Under the pieces are notes generated by a model, which saw nothing but the letters and a program-made list of their open reading frames with translations, made no database searches and was not told where the DNA came from. This document shows positions 8,433 to 15,564 of a stretch of 29,999 nucleotides of DNA, one piece after another. How positions within the stretch are numbered: the stretch's first letter is position 1; each line of letters starts with the position of its first letter. The stretch is from the NCBI GenBank assembly GCA_030040235.1, contig JASHUC010000225.1:1-29999 (forward strand), read 5' to 3'. A program made the translations under genes and the position numbers. Origin of the DNA: Gammaproteobacteria bacterium. GTDB lineage: Bacteria; Pseudomonadota; Gammaproteobacteria; Steroidobacterales; Steroidobacteraceae.

Positions 8433-9520
8433 TTGACCCTGACCCGCGGCGTGACCGACATGCCCGGTGCAATGTCGAGTCCCTTCGGCAACGCTCCATC
8501 GATGACGATCTTGACGGGCACCCGCTGCACCACCTTGACATAGTTACCGACGGCATTCTCGGGTGGCAGCAGGCTGAAGCGGGCGCCGGTGCCCGCCTGG
8601 AGGCTATCCACGTGCCCCTTCAGCGTGTAGTCCGGATAGGCATCGAGACGCAGCTCCACCGGCTGGCCCGGGCGCATGTGAGTAAGCTGCGTCTCCTTGA
8701 AGTTCGCCGTGACCCATACGTGCTGCGGCACCAGTGCGAGCAGCCCCTGTCCCGGCTGTACATAGTTGCCGGGCCCGACGGTGCGCGCGGTGACACGGGC
8801 ATCCACGGGAGCGATGATCGTGGTGTACGACAGGTCGAGCTCTGCCTGCCGCACCCTCGCTTCGGCTACCCTGACGGCCGCCGCCGCCGTCTGAATGGCC
8901 GCCTCATCGAGAGTCACCTCGGCACGCGCGCCCGCAAGCTGGCTGCGAGCGGCCCGTAGCTGCGCCGCCATCGAGCGCGCCTGGGTCGTGATCTGATCCA
9001 GGATGGTCTTCGAGACGGCGCGCGCCTCGACCGACTGGTATCGCTCGAGGTCGTTGTTTGCACGCTGCGCATCCGCCTCGGCTGCGATCTCGCTCGCGTT
9101 CGCCTGTGACACCCGGGCTTGGGAGACCTCGACCTGCGCGCGCGACTGCACCTCCTGACTGCGGGCCGATGCGAGCGCGGCGCGCGCTGCGGCGAGGCTT
9201 GCCTCGTAATCGCGCGGATCGAGCCGGACCAGCACCTCGCCCTGGCGGACAGTCTGATTGTCGCGGACGGCGAGCTCCATGACCTGGCCCGGCACCCGCG
9301 AGCTCACCAGCGTCGTGTACCCGTCCACAAAGGCATCGTCGGTGGACTCGTAGGGCGCGACGAACAAGACGTAATAGACGATGACGGCCGCGATGATCGC
9401 CAGGGCCGCGACAGCGATCAGGACAGTCCTGCGGCTAAGCCGGCGCTTACGCCTGGGCGGCGGTAGTACGGGTTGCCCTGGTTCCGTGCGCGTTTCGGTT
9501 GTGTTTGTTGACTGCGCCAT
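8429..9520 (-). CDS. emrA: EmrA/HlyD-family membrane-fusion (adaptor) protein
   Basis: 363 residues. A cytoplasmic basic N-terminus (PPPRRKRRLSRR) is followed by one membrane helix (VLIAVAALAIIAAVIVYYVLF) and APYESTDDAFVDGYTTLVSSRVPGQV, the hallmark start of EmrA-type adaptors. The lipoyl half-motifs flank a long alanine/arginine/glutamine-rich coiled coil at about 95-215, then YTTIIAPVDARVTARTVGPGNYVQPGQ and the beta-barrel domain. It bridges the inner-membrane EmrB-like pump to the outer-membrane channel. It is the first gene of the operon. GGGAGA lies about 6 nt before the ATG on the minus strand. The start codon lies within CCATGG at 9518-9523, next to the start region of the divergent metallophosphoesterase gene. 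Confidence 0.95.
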   Translation of the reverse strand: MAQSTNTTETRTEPGQPVLPPPRRKRRLSRRTVLIAVAALAIIAAVIVYYVLFVAPYESTDDAFVDGYTTLVSSRVPGQVMELAVRDNQTVRQGEVLVRLDPRDYEASLAAARAALASARSQEVQSRAQVEVSQARVSQANASEIAAEADAQRANNDLERYQSVEARAVSKTILDQITTQARSMAAQLRAARSQLAGARAEVTLDEAAIQTAAAAVRVAEARVRQAELDLSYTTIIAPVDARVTARTVGPGNYVQPGQGLLALVPQHVWVTANFKETQLTHMRPGQPVELRLDAYPDYTLKGHVDSLQAGTGARFSLLPPENAVGNYVKVVQRVPVKIVIDGALPKGLDIAPGMSVTPRVRVK

Positions 9521-9554
9521 GGCTCTCCCATCTTCATCAAACAGTCACACAATC

Positions 9555-10415
9555 ATGGCTTACTGCTTGTTATTCCAGGCAGCGAGCAACTCCTCGGTGT
9601 CCGCCGCAGACGACTGTTATCACTTTCGAACGATCTGGATCTCCGATATCCACTTGGGCACTCCCGGGTGCCAAGCCTACTACCTTCTCGATTTCCTGCG
9701 CACGCACAAGGCCAACACGCTCTACCTCGTTGGCGACATCCTGGACGGCTGGCAGCTCAAGAAGAGTTGGTACTGGCCGCAAGCGCATAACGACGTCGTC
9801 CAGAAGGTTCTGCGCAGCGCCCGCAAGGGGACGAGGGTCATCTACGTTCCCGGCAATCACGACGAGCTGGTGCGCCAGTTCGTCGGGCTGCAGCTGGGCG
9901 GGATCGCCATCGTGGAGGACGCGATCCACACCACCGCGGACGGCAAACGGCTCTGGGTCGTGCACGGCGATCTGTTCGATAACGTCATGCAGCATGCGCG
10001 CTGGCTCGCGCACCTCGGGGACTGGATGTACACGATTCTGCTGGAGCTCAACCGCTGGTCCAACGCCATTCGGCAGCGCTTCGGACTGCCGTACTGGTCC
10101 ATGTCGCAGTACTTGAAGCACCAGGTGAAGAACGCCGTGAATTTCATCTCCGACTTCGAGCATGTGATGTCGGAAGAAACGCGCCGCCGCGGCTGCGACG
10201 GCGTCGTGTGCGGGCATATCCACAAGGCCGAGATACGCGAGACGAACGGCATCCTTTACTGCAACGACGGCGATTGGGTGGAGAGCCTCACCGCGCTGGC
10301 GGAGGATTTTGACGGCAAGCTCCAGCTGATCCACTGGCGTAGCCGGCTGACCGAGCCGATGAACCTGGGCCGCATCGTGGATGAGCTTTCCCCGATCGAG
10401 TCACTGCCGGCTTAA
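9555..10415 (+). CDS. PlcP/LpxH-like calcineurin-type metallophosphoesterase
   Basis: About 286 residues with all metal-binding motifs of the calcineurin-like fold: SDIHLG, GDILDGW, GNHDE, HGDLFD and GHIH. Databases often call this group 'UDP-2,3-diacylglucosamine diphosphatase'. The stretch LVGDILDGWQLKKSWYWPQ and the later LPYWSMSQYLKHQVKNAVNFISDFE resemble PlcP, the intracellular phospholipase C of rhizobia and marine bacteria that removes phosphate head groups from membrane phospholipids under phosphate limitation. The neighbours (psd, a PmtA-like gene, an Agt/SQD2-like glycosyltransferase) favour PlcP over a lipid A enzyme. Start is uncertain: ATG 9519, ATG 9555 and GTG 9597 are all in frame and none has a clear ribosome site. 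The homologous part begins near residue 22 of the 9555 version. It ends in a palindrome shared with the convergent gene. Confidence 0.85.
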   Translation: MAYCLLFQAASNSSVSAADDCYHFRTIWISDIHLGTPGCQAYYLLDFLRTHKANTLYLVGDILDGWQLKKSWYWPQAHNDVVQKVLRSARKGTRVIYVPGNHDELVRQFVGLQLGGIAIVEDAIHTTADGKRLWVVHGDLFDNVMQHARWLAHLGDWMYTILLELNRWSNAIRQRFGLPYWSMSQYLKHQVKNAVNFISDFEHVMSEETRRRGCDGVVCGHIHKAEIRETNGILYCNDGDWVESLTALAEDFDGKLQLIHWRSRLTEPMNLGRIVDELSPIESLPA

Positions 10416-10421
10416 GCCGGC
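10406..10421. repeat. 16-bp perfect palindrome spanning two overlapping stop codons
   Basis: GCCGGCTTAAGCCGGC is fully self-complementary. The central TTAA supplies the TAA stops of both convergent genes (+ strand 10413-10415, - strand 10414-10412). As a result both proteins end in Pro-Ala. It could form a GC-rich stem in either transcript, but there is no T-tract, so terminator activity is only a possibility. Confidence 0.75.
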
Positions 10422-11038
10422 CCGGTGCGCCCGAGCCTGCACACGAACAGCTGCGCCGGCGGAACGTTGCACAGCTGGAAACCGCGCCGCACCTCGCCGA
10501 ATGACCTGCGCAGCGCCGGAAGGATTCGCGGGGTGAATTGATACACGAGAAATGCGCCGGCGGGCTCGAGTGCTGCGCAGGTCTTCTCGACGATGTCCCG
10601 CCGGAGCGGCTCCGGCATGCTGCCGAGAGGTATCCCCGAGATGATGTAGTGCGCCGCGGCGAGTCCGTGCCGGTGCAATATCGGGCGCACCTCGGCGGCG
10701 GAGTCGTGCACGACATGCAGCCGCGGATCCGGCAGCGAATCGCGCAGGAACTGCACGAATTCACGGTTGGTCTCGATGGCGATCAGGCGTGCGTCGGCAC
10801 GCAGCCGGCGCAGGATCTCCCCCGTGAAGGTGCCGATGCCCGGTCCGTACTCGACGATCACGCGGGCGTGCTCCCAGTCGATGGGCTCGAGCATTTGGTT
10901 CACGAGGAGCCGGGAACTCGGAATGATCGATCCGAGCATGTAGGGATGACGCAGGAAGTTGCCGGCAAACAGGAGAAGCTCGCTCATGCGAGACCTGGTA
11001 TTCGACGGGACGGCGACGTCGCGTGTCAGAGGGTGCAT
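10412..11038 (-). CDS. pmtA: PmtA-like phospholipid N-methyltransferase (SAM-dependent)
   Basis: 208 residues from the ATG at 11038, which has GAGG about 9 nt upstream; an internal ATG at 10987 is the alternative. FAGNFLRHPYMLGSIIPSSRLL is the N-terminal lipid-binding-like segment of COG3963-type phospholipid methyltransferases. VIVEYGPGIGTFTGEIL is the SAM-binding motif I. HYIISGIPLGSMP is the post-I/motif IV region (SGxPL). Members methylate phosphatidylethanolamine toward phosphatidylcholine or its intermediates. Some relatives are rRNA-methylase-like with other substrates. The 13-bp overlap with the upstream phosphatidylserine decarboxylase gene strongly favours a phospholipid substrate: Psd makes PE and this enzyme would methylate it. 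Whether it adds one, two or three methyl groups is unknown. Confidence 0.8.
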   Translation of the reverse strand: MHPLTRDVAVPSNTRSRMSELLLFAGNFLRHPYMLGSIIPSSRLLVNQMLEPIDWEHARVIVEYGPGIGTFTGEILRRLRADARLIAIETNREFVQFLRDSLPDPRLHVVHDSAAEVRPILHRHGLAAAHYIISGIPLGSMPEPLRRDIVEKTCAALEPAGAFLVYQFTPRILPALRRSFGEVRRGFQLCNVPPAQLFVCRLGRTGPA

Positions 11039-11922
11039 GGATTTACCTCGGTTGGAGTCCGCAGATTGAGAAGGGGCTCGCCGACGCGGATGATGCGTCC
11101 GGTATGCAGTTGCGGGGCAAGCGCGATCCCCGGCGGGGCGAACGCGATCATGGTGGAGCCATGCTCGAACCAACCCATCTCCGCACCTTTCCGCAACTGC
11201 GCATCGCAGGCGATCGTGTTGGGGCCCCGGTACTTCAGGTTGAGCGGCACGTCGAGGAAGTGCAGCCGGATGCTCGCCACCAGGATGGCTGCGACGGGTA
11301 CGAGCGTGATCAGCTGCTCCGAGGCGGTGAGCCGGCAACGGATAATGGCGCGCTCGTTCTTGCAGAAGAGGTTCGCGATGCGCTCGAGGGTGATCGGGTT
11401 GACGTTCCAGGTATCTCCGCAGACGTAGGTCACATGATCCACGCGACAGTCGTGGGGCGCGTGAAAGCGGTGGTACATGCCGGAGGTCAGCCGCAGCGTC
11501 ACGAACGAGCCGTGCAGGTACTGCTCGACCAGCTCGTCATCGCCGAGCAGATCGGTGAGCGTGTAGGGGAAACCCTTCGCCTGAAGCACCGTTCCCGCGC
11601 ACACCCGACCCATTGCCCCCACGACCCCGTCGCAGGGCGACACGATCACCCCCGGGTCGGGATCAATACGCCGGGCGCCCTCCTTGAGCGACCGCGTGAA
11701 GCACTCGTGGAGGCTGCGGAAGCGGGTGGTGCGCGCGTCGCGCAAATCAAGCTCGGTGAACAGTCCCCAGAGTGCAATGCCGACGCGGCACAGGAGCGGC
11801 TGCTCGAGGCGGCTCAACCAGCCGACGAACAGCGTCAGCCAGCGGCGTGGCAGGCGGTTCGTCAGCAGAAAATTCAGATCTTCCTGTCGGGCAATCTGGC
11901 CGATTACCGAGCGTACTGTCAT
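11026..11922 (-). CDS. psd: Phosphatidylserine decarboxylase proenzyme
   Basis: About 298 residues from the ATG at 11922. The frame is open further upstream, but the homologous region begins here (RRWLTLFVGWLS, then FRSLHECFTRSLKEGAR). PSD hallmarks are VIVSPCDGVVG, LLGDDELVEQYLHGSFVTLRLTS with GMYHRFHAP, and EHGSTMIAF. The last contains the GST self-cleavage site, normally LGST and here HGST, with Ser256 expected to become the pyruvoyl group of the small alpha chain. It makes phosphatidylethanolamine at the inner membrane. The downstream PmtA-like gene overlaps its 3' end by 13 bp. The start codon lies inside a Pho-box-like repeat, no good ribosome site is visible, and ATG 11974-11976 is an in-frame alternative that adds 18 residues. 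Confidence 0.92.
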   Translation of the reverse strand: MTVRSVIGQIARQEDLNFLLTNRLPRRWLTLFVGWLSRLEQPLLCRVGIALWGLFTELDLRDARTTRFRSLHECFTRSLKEGARRIDPDPGVIVSPCDGVVGAMGRVCAGTVLQAKGFPYTLTDLLGDDELVEQYLHGSFVTLRLTSGMYHRFHAPHDCRVDHVTYVCGDTWNVNPITLERIANLFCKNERAIIRCRLTASEQLITLVPVAAILVASIRLHFLDVPLNLKYRGPNTIACDAQLRKGAEMGWFEHGSTMIAFAPPGIALAPQLHTGRIIRVGEPLLNLRTPTEVNPCTL

Positions 11923-11933
11923 CGGACTGTCAT
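11916..11933 (+). promoter_or_regulatory. Pho box (PhoB-binding site) candidate: two perfect CTGTCAT repeats
   Basis: CTGTCAT at 11916-11922, spacer CGGA, then CTGTCAT at 11927-11933. This is the 7-4-7 direct-repeat layout with the consensus half-site of the enterobacterial Pho box. A third weaker copy in the same 11-bp phase (TTGAAAT, 11938-11944) follows. A poor -10 candidate, TAGTTT (11944-11949), begins 10 bp after the second repeat, about where a PhoB-activated promoter would have it. The orientation points to the aminotransferase gene at 12014. The first half-site contains the psd start codon on the other strand, so bound PhoB could also hinder psd expression. The repeats are visible; binding is inferred. 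Confidence 0.62.
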
Positions 11934-12013
11934 CGACTTGAAATAGTTTGCGCGCCGGTGGACATCGCGTTGACATGCCTGGCGCGCCGGTGCGTGAGGC
12001 GCCCCGAGATCCC

Positions 12014-13714
12014 ATGATCCTGTGGTACCTCGCCGCGGCGCTGGTGCTCGTCGTGGTCGCCCGCCAGGCGTATTTGAGGATCCTGCTCTCGCTTGCCAAG
12101 CACCGCTCCCTCGCCGGACATGGCAGACTCGCGCGGCGCATCGCGCGGCTCGTCCCGAACTACGAGCACGACGAGACGCGCTTCTTCGCTGCGGACGGTG
12201 CTCCGCCTGCAATCGTCGCCCGGCGGCGGGCGGCATTCCTCGCACTCGCCGAGCTGTACGCGCGGCGCTTCCCGCGGGGGGCCGCTCTGACGCGAGAGCT
12301 CGCCGAGTCGATCTCCGACTTGAAGTTCACGGGGCGCTATCGCGTACCCTTTCCGTTCAGCCGGGTGGTCCGAGAGCAGCTTGGCGCGAGTGCGTTTCTG
12401 CAGTCGTCCGCGGGTACCACCGTCACGGACCTGGATGGCAACTGCCTCTACGACGTGAGCGGCTCCTACGGCGTGAATCTCTTCGGCTACGACGTTTACA
12501 AGGGGTGCATCGAGCGCGGATGTGCCCGGGTGCGCGAGCTCGGTCCGGTGCTCGGCGCCTACCATCCGGTAGTCGCCCACAATGTGCGGCGGCTGCGCAA
12601 GATCTCGGGTCTCGACGAGGTCTCCTTCCACATGTCCGGGACCGAGGCGGTGATGCAGGCTGTGCGCCTGGCGCGCTATCACACGCGGCGCCGGTACCTG
12701 GTCCGCTTCTGCGGGGCCTACCATGGATGGTGGGGCGACGTGCAGCCGGGGGTCGGCAATCCGGTCGCCGCCGAAAGCACCTACACGTTGAAGGACATGG
12801 ACCGCGCCGCGCTGCGCGTCTTGCGCACCCGCAGCGACATTGCGTGTGTTCTCGTCAACCCCGTGCAGGCGATGCACCCCAACGCGAACGCTCCGACGGA
12901 TTCGGCGCTCGTTGACAGCGGGCGCCGTGCGCATTTCGACCGTGCGGCCTATACCGCCTGGCTCGAGGAGCTGCGGCGCATCTGCACGAAGCGCAACATC
13001 GTGCTGATCTTCGATGAGGTGTTCGTGGGATTCCGCCTCGCGCCGGGCGGAGCTCAGGAGTACTTCGGCGTGCGCGCCGACCTCGTAACCTACGGCAAGA
13101 CGCTTGGCGGAGGCTTGCCGGTCGGGGTCGTTTGCGGACGAGGCGACCTCATGAAGCGGTTCAACGAAGAGCGGCCTGCGGATGTCTGCCTCGCGCGCGG
13201 CACCTTCAACGCACATCCCTACGTCATGGGTGCCATGAACGAATTCCTGGAGCTCCTCGAGACCGAGCCGGTCCGCGCGATCTACCGTGATCTCGATCGA
13301 GTCTGGGACGAGCGCGCCGTCCAGCTCAACGCGCGGCTGCGGGGCGCGAACTTGCCGGTTCAGATCGCGCATCTCTCGTCGATCTGGACCGTCATATACA
13401 CGCAACCCTCCCGATACAACTGGATGTACCAGTACTACCTGCGCGCCGCAGGTCTCGCTCTAAGCTGGATAGGAAGCGCACGGCTCATCTTCAGCCTCAA
13501 CTACAGCGACGCGGATTTCGCCGCTGTTGCCGACCGCGTGGTCTCGGCGGCCGAAGCGATGCAGCGCGACGGCTGGTGGTGGGCGGACGAGGCAATGACC
13601 AATGAGACGATCCGCAGACGCATCCGGCAGGAACTGCATCAGGCCTGGTGGGCGACGTCCTCCATCGGGTCGAGCAATTCACCGCGCAGCAGGTGGAGCG
13701 GGGCGCGGCAGTAG
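12014..13714 (+). CDS. Membrane-anchored class III aminotransferase-fold PLP enzyme (HemL-like)
   Basis: About 566 residues from ATG 12014; an upstream ATG at 11948 would add 22 poorly conserved residues. The first about 20 residues are a hydrophobic anchor (MILWYLAAALVLVVVARQ), and a helical region to about 110 has no counterpart in ordinary aminotransferases. The catalytic domain resembles glutamate-1-semialdehyde aminomutases: VTDLDGNCLYDVSGSYGVNLFGYD, MSGTEAVMQAVRLAR, FCGAYHGWWGD, IFDEVFVGFR and LVTYGKTLGGGLPVG, with the PLP lysine at about K362. The anchor and lipid-gene surroundings argue against a haem role. A transaminase acting on a membrane or lipid-derived aldehyde, ketone or amine is the working guess. 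It diverges from psd across a Pho-box-like element, and its 3' end overlaps the convergent Mpo1-like gene by 76 bp. Confidence 0.85.
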   Translation: MILWYLAAALVLVVVARQAYLRILLSLAKHRSLAGHGRLARRIARLVPNYEHDETRFFAADGAPPAIVARRRAAFLALAELYARRFPRGAALTRELAESISDLKFTGRYRVPFPFSRVVREQLGASAFLQSSAGTTVTDLDGNCLYDVSGSYGVNLFGYDVYKGCIERGCARVRELGPVLGAYHPVVAHNVRRLRKISGLDEVSFHMSGTEAVMQAVRLARYHTRRRYLVRFCGAYHGWWGDVQPGVGNPVAAESTYTLKDMDRAALRVLRTRSDIACVLVNPVQAMHPNANAPTDSALVDSGRRAHFDRAAYTAWLEELRRICTKRNIVLIFDEVFVGFRLAPGGAQEYFGVRADLVTYGKTLGGGLPVGVVCGRGDLMKRFNEERPADVCLARGTFNAHPYVMGAMNEFLELLETEPVRAIYRDLDRVWDERAVQLNARLRGANLPVQIAHLSSIWTVIYTQPSRYNWMYQYYLRAAGLALSWIGSARLIFSLNYSDADFAAVADRVVSAAEAMQRDGWWWADEAMTNETIRRRIRQELHQAWWATSSIGSSNSPRSRWSGARQ

Positions 13715-14250
13715 AGCTTGATGTCGTGGAAGGGGTCGGTGAGGATCTTGGTGAACCACGCGAGGCCCGTCAGCACGCTCTGTTGCACGAAGAGCTGCAC
13801 GGTGCGGAACAGCAGCGCCCCGGCCCCGAGCGCGAGCCACAGCTCACAAAGGTGGCGCAGGAAATCGGTTCCGCCGGCGGAAGCGGGGAACACACCGAAG
13901 AGCGTCGGTTCCATCCAAAGTCCGAGGGGTGAGAGCGCCCAGATCGAGAGCAGAACGATCTTTCGTCGCAGGTTATAGCCGACTTTGATCTGTTCCTTGT
14001 GCTCATGAGTTGCCTGATTGACGGTGTCGTAGTCCTTCGGCTCGAAGAAGAAGTGCCCCACCTGCCGCGAGATCATGGCGAGCAGCCACCCGATGAGCGC
14101 GGCGGCCGCGGGACTCGTGAACACGGTGACGTATGCTGCGAGAAAGCTCAGCGCACTCACGAGATGCAGCGTCTGATTGATCCGTGAGTGATGGTAGTAG
14201 CGGTGATCGTCCCACCGTTGCTTGTTCAGTTCAGCGAGGAAACGGCGCAT
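13639..14250 (-). CDS. Mpo1-like (DUF962-type) membrane protein
   Basis: 203 residues with about four membrane helices. The N-terminal YHHSRINQTLH has the same YHH-x3-N-x3-H spacing as yeast Mpo1, and QVGHFFFE matches the conserved GHxxFE motif. Mpo1 is an iron-dependent 2-hydroxy fatty acid dioxygenase of the alpha-oxidation pathway. The histidines seen here are the expected metal ligands, but the C-terminal half (HEHKEQIKVGYNLRRKI, LLFRTVQLFVQQSVL) is not obviously Mpo1-like. The protein may therefore belong to a related, uncharacterised branch. The position beside lipid genes fits fatty-acid or lipid chemistry. A TATAAT with a Pho-box-like element lies 50-80 bp upstream. The start ATG at 14250 has AGGGGAGG about 5 nt upstream. 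Its 3' end overlaps the aminotransferase gene by 76 bp on the opposite strand. Confidence 0.6.
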   Translation of the reverse strand: MRRFLAELNKQRWDDHRYYHHSRINQTLHLVSALSFLAAYVTVFTSPAAAALIGWLLAMISRQVGHFFFEPKDYDTVNQATHEHKEQIKVGYNLRRKIVLLSIWALSPLGLWMEPTLFGVFPASAGGTDFLRHLCELWLALGAGALLFRTVQLFVQQSVLTGLAWFTKILTDPFHDIKLYCRAPLHLLRGELLDPMEDVAHQA

Positions 14251-14300
14251 TTGACCTCCCCTGGCACGGCCGCATTAGGGCAGCATGAGGAGTTGAAGAA

Positions 14301-14332
14301 ATTATAGATACAAGATGAATAAAACATGACAA
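14301..14332 (-). promoter_or_regulatory. Candidate promoter with weak Pho-box-like element for the Mpo1-like gene
   Basis: On the minus strand TTGTCAT (14332-14326), 4 bp, TATTCAT (14321-14315), 8 bp, then TATAAT (14306-14301). The two 7-mers match CTGTCAT at 6 and 4 of 7 positions in the correct 11-bp phase. The -10 hexamer is perfect and lies 50 bp upstream of the ATG at 14250. Read instead as an ordinary promoter, TTGTCA is a good -35, but the 20-bp spacer to TATAAT is too long. The rest of the AT-rich 14251-14489 gap shows an inverted repeat GTGTGA/TCACAC at 14363-14385. Confidence 0.4.
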
Positions 14333-14489
14333 CTCGGAGCCAGGGTTAAAATTTTTTCGTTGGTGTGATCACCTCATTGTCACACTCCGCGCGCAACATC
14401 TGCCGCGGATGCTCGATCTCAAACACAGGGGTTGTCGCAGCTGATGTCGAAGGATCGACCGATCTCATGAGTTCGGCCGCACACGCCTC

Positions 14490-15563
14490 ATGAGAATCAT
14501 GATCGTGACCGACGCCTGGTTTCCTCAAACCAATGGCGTCGTCCACACGCTCTCGCAGACAGCCGCCTGGCTCGGCCGCTTCGGGCACATGGTGCGGTTC
14601 GTAGAGCCGCGCGAGTTTCACACTTTTCCCTGCCCGAGCTACCCGGAAATTCGCATTGCGGTCGCACCGATGAGGCGGGTGGCGCGCAGCTTCGAGGCAT
14701 TCCGGCCCCAGGCCGTGCACATCGCGACGGAGGGGCCGCTCGGCCTGGCCGCCCGGCGGTACTGCGTGCGTCGCGGGCTGCGCTTCACCACCTCGTATCA
14801 CACGCAGTTTCCACAGTACCTTCGCTCGCGGTGGCCGATACCGCTCTGGCTTTCGTACGCTGGTCTGCGCTGGTTCCACGCAGCTGCACACGGCTGCATG
14901 GTGAGCACGCGCAGTGTTCAGGAGGCGCTCCTCGCCCGGGGCTTCAGGAACCTCGTGCGCTGGCAGCGCGGAGTCGATACGGAGCTGTTTCGGCCGCGCA
15001 GCAAGGAGTTTCTCACTCTTGCGCGCCCGATCGCGGCCTATGTCGGGCGCATCGCTATCGAGAAGAACATCGAGGCGTTCCTTCGGATGCCCTGGTGCGG
15101 CTCGAAGATCGTGATCGGAGACGGCCCCGAGCGGGCGCGCCTGCAATCAAAGTATCCGCGGGCGCTTTATACGGGTTTTCGGTTCGGGGAAGATCTTGCC
15201 TCCCATCTCGCGGCCGCCGACGTGCTCGTATTTCCGAGCCTCACGGACACGTTCGGCCTCGTCAATCTCGAGGCGATGGCGTGCGGAGTGCCGGTCGCCG
15301 CTTTCCCGGTTACAGGGCCGATCGACGTGGTGCAGGACGGGGTGACCGGGGCGCTCGATAACGACCTGGCGAGAGCCGCCGAGCGGGCGCTGGGGCTCGA
15401 TCCGAAGGTCTGTCGCGAGCGCGCACTTCAGTCGAGCTGGAACGCCTGCACTCGCGAATTCGAAGGCAATCTCGTCGCGTGCCGGCCCGGTGCAGTGACG
15501 CGGACGGTGCCGAGGCGCTCTGGACGCGCAGCCGTGCCTGCGGCGGCGCGCGACGCCAGCTGA
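14490..15563 (+). CDS. GT4-family glycosyltransferase, Agt/SQD2-like (probable glycolipid synthase)
   Basis: 357 residues, GT-B fold. The N-terminal domain starts MRIMIVTDAWFPQTNGVVHTL with EFHTFPCPSYPEIRIA. The C-terminal donor-binding domain has AYVGRIAIEKNIEAFL, VIGDGPERARL and LVFPSLTDTFGLVNLEAMACGVPVAAFPVTGP. The TDTFGL...LEA form, with Asp in place of the first Glu of the usual EX7E, and the FPVTGPIDV tail recall the Agt glycosyltransferases that attach glucose or glucuronic acid to diacylglycerol in phosphate-starved rhizobia and marine bacteria. Such enzymes work with PlcP, and a PlcP-like gene lies 4 kb upstream. The last about 30 residues are low-complexity (Arg, Ala, Pro). The sugar donor and lipid acceptor are not readable from sequence. 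A GTG-started membrane protein gene follows after 1 bp. Confidence 0.85.
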   Translation: MRIMIVTDAWFPQTNGVVHTLSQTAAWLGRFGHMVRFVEPREFHTFPCPSYPEIRIAVAPMRRVARSFEAFRPQAVHIATEGPLGLAARRYCVRRGLRFTTSYHTQFPQYLRSRWPIPLWLSYAGLRWFHAAAHGCMVSTRSVQEALLARGFRNLVRWQRGVDTELFRPRSKEFLTLARPIAAYVGRIAIEKNIEAFLRMPWCGSKIVIGDGPERARLQSKYPRALYTGFRFGEDLASHLAAADVLVFPSLTDTFGLVNLEAMACGVPVAAFPVTGPIDVVQDGVTGALDNDLARAAERALGLDPKVCRERALQSSWNACTREFEGNLVACRPGAVTRTVPRRSGRAAVPAAARDAS

Positions 15564-15564
15564 A

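Noticed and set aside
9555..10415. Assignment as LpxH of lipid A synthesis
   Set aside because: The fold is the same, but the WYWPQ and LPYWSMSQYLKHQVKNAV-type segments and the lipid-remodelling neighbours fit the PlcP-like group better. A lipid A role is not fully excluded.
11930..13405. A 491-residue minus-strand frame
   Set aside because: It is antisense to the aminotransferase gene, whose PLP motifs are clear. The shadow has no domain features.
12014..13714. Assignment as HemL (tetrapyrrole synthesis)
   Set aside because: The membrane anchor, the extra N-terminal region and the absence of haem genes nearby argue against it.
14363..14385. GTGTGA...TCACAC as a CRP site
   Set aside because: The half-sites resemble CRP half-sites, but the spacing is 11 bp rather than the required 6-8, so a CRP site is unlikely.
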